A DNA stretch of 6,787 bases. Origin: Eubacteriales Family XIII. Incertae Sedis bacterium (GTDB lineage: Bacteria; Bacillota; Clostridia; Peptostreptococcales; Anaerovoracaceae). The stretch covers positions 1-6,787 of the forward strand of contig JAITAX010000087.1 in assembly GCA_031283865.1 (NCBI GenBank). Direction: 5' to 3'. Position 1 is the stretch's first letter, and every line of letters begins with the position of its first letter. Position numbers and translations under genes: made by a program. This document shows, one piece after another, positions 6,732 through 6,787 of the stretch. A model generated the notes under the pieces. The model ran no database searches. It had not been told where the DNA came from and saw nothing but the letters and a program-made list of their open reading frames with translations.

Positions 6732-6754
6732 CCGTTTGCACAAGGCGCAAACGG
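6732..6754. repeat. Perfect 8-bp hairpin near right edge
   Basis: CCGTTTGC (6732-6739) pairs with GCAAACGG (6747-6754) around a 7-base loop. The 3' arm is repeated at 6664-6671 inside the neighbouring hairpin, so the 5' arm can pair with either copy. No U-tract follows on either strand. Its 5' arm overlaps by two bases the closing stem ending at 6733. Confidence 0.5.
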
Positions 6755-6787
6755 GGATAGGCGCACATGCTCGCTGCGGTGGCCGCA

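Larger units (their letters stand above)
6624..6733. repeat. Long-range inverted repeat enclosing two hairpins upstream of rodA
   Basis: GGCCGGA (6624-6630) is perfectly complementary to TCCGGCC (6727-6733). As RNA the pairing extends to nine pairs (6624-6632 with 6725-6733), including one G-U. The enclosed ~92 bases contain the hairpins at 6658-6675 and 6684-6712. The whole could fold as a closing stem with two internal hairpins. No conserved motif tells me which RNA, if any, this is. In high-GC DNA short inverted repeats arise by chance, so the composite is tentative. It occupies the region where the rodA promoter should be sought. All minus-strand frames are open here for long stretches, so frame openness says nothing about coding. 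Confidence 0.35.

Noticed and set aside
6571..6768. Minus-strand frame of 65 codons at the right end
   Set aside because: All three minus-strand frames and one plus-strand frame are open for long distances here, the product matches no family I know, and it spans several hairpins. At most it could be a readthrough of a tnpB-type end.

Overview
This window is a cell-shape (rod elongation) and Min locus from a bacterium. The organism is most likely a Gram-positive anaerobe of class Clostridia, perhaps an uncultured or Christensenellales-like lineage. Three things point there: the gene order mreB-mreC-mreD-mrdA-min-rodA, which is a known clostridial arrangement; a very long clostridial-style PBP2; and GC-rich composition (upper 50s to about 60% by eye). 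The taxon is an inference. No rRNA, tRNA or marker gene in the window fixes it.

Layout. Positions 1-525 hold the C-terminal half of mreB, cut by the left edge. A 64-base spacer with two overlapping hairpins follows. Then come mreC (590-1411), mreD (1408-1941, TTG start in a TTGA overlap with mreC), mrdA/PBP2 (1938-4691, ATGA overlap with mreD) and a minD-like ATPase (4716-5438, TTG start behind a good ribosome binding site). All five lie on the + strand and look like one operon. rodA (5458-6564) is on the opposite strand, tail to tail with minD and only 19 bases away. The last 223 bases (6565-6787) hold the rodA leader and a palindrome-rich stretch with no convincing gene. One of its hairpins resembles the ends of IS200/IS605-type (tnpB) elements.

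How the genes work together. MreB filaments under the membrane connect through MreC and MreD to the elongasome. In it, RodA (a SEDS glycosyltransferase) polymerises glycan strands and PBP2 (a class B transpeptidase) crosslinks them. MinD normally positions division together with MinC and MinE.

I found no defence system, CRISPR array or unknown multi-gene machine. The most unusual points are in the Min/rodA part. The MinD homologue ends where the linker and membrane-targeting helix should begin, has Asn at the switch I position equivalent to E. coli Asp40, and has neither minC nor minE next to it. rodA is inverted relative to the usual collinear order, with a possible mobile-element remnant just upstream of it.
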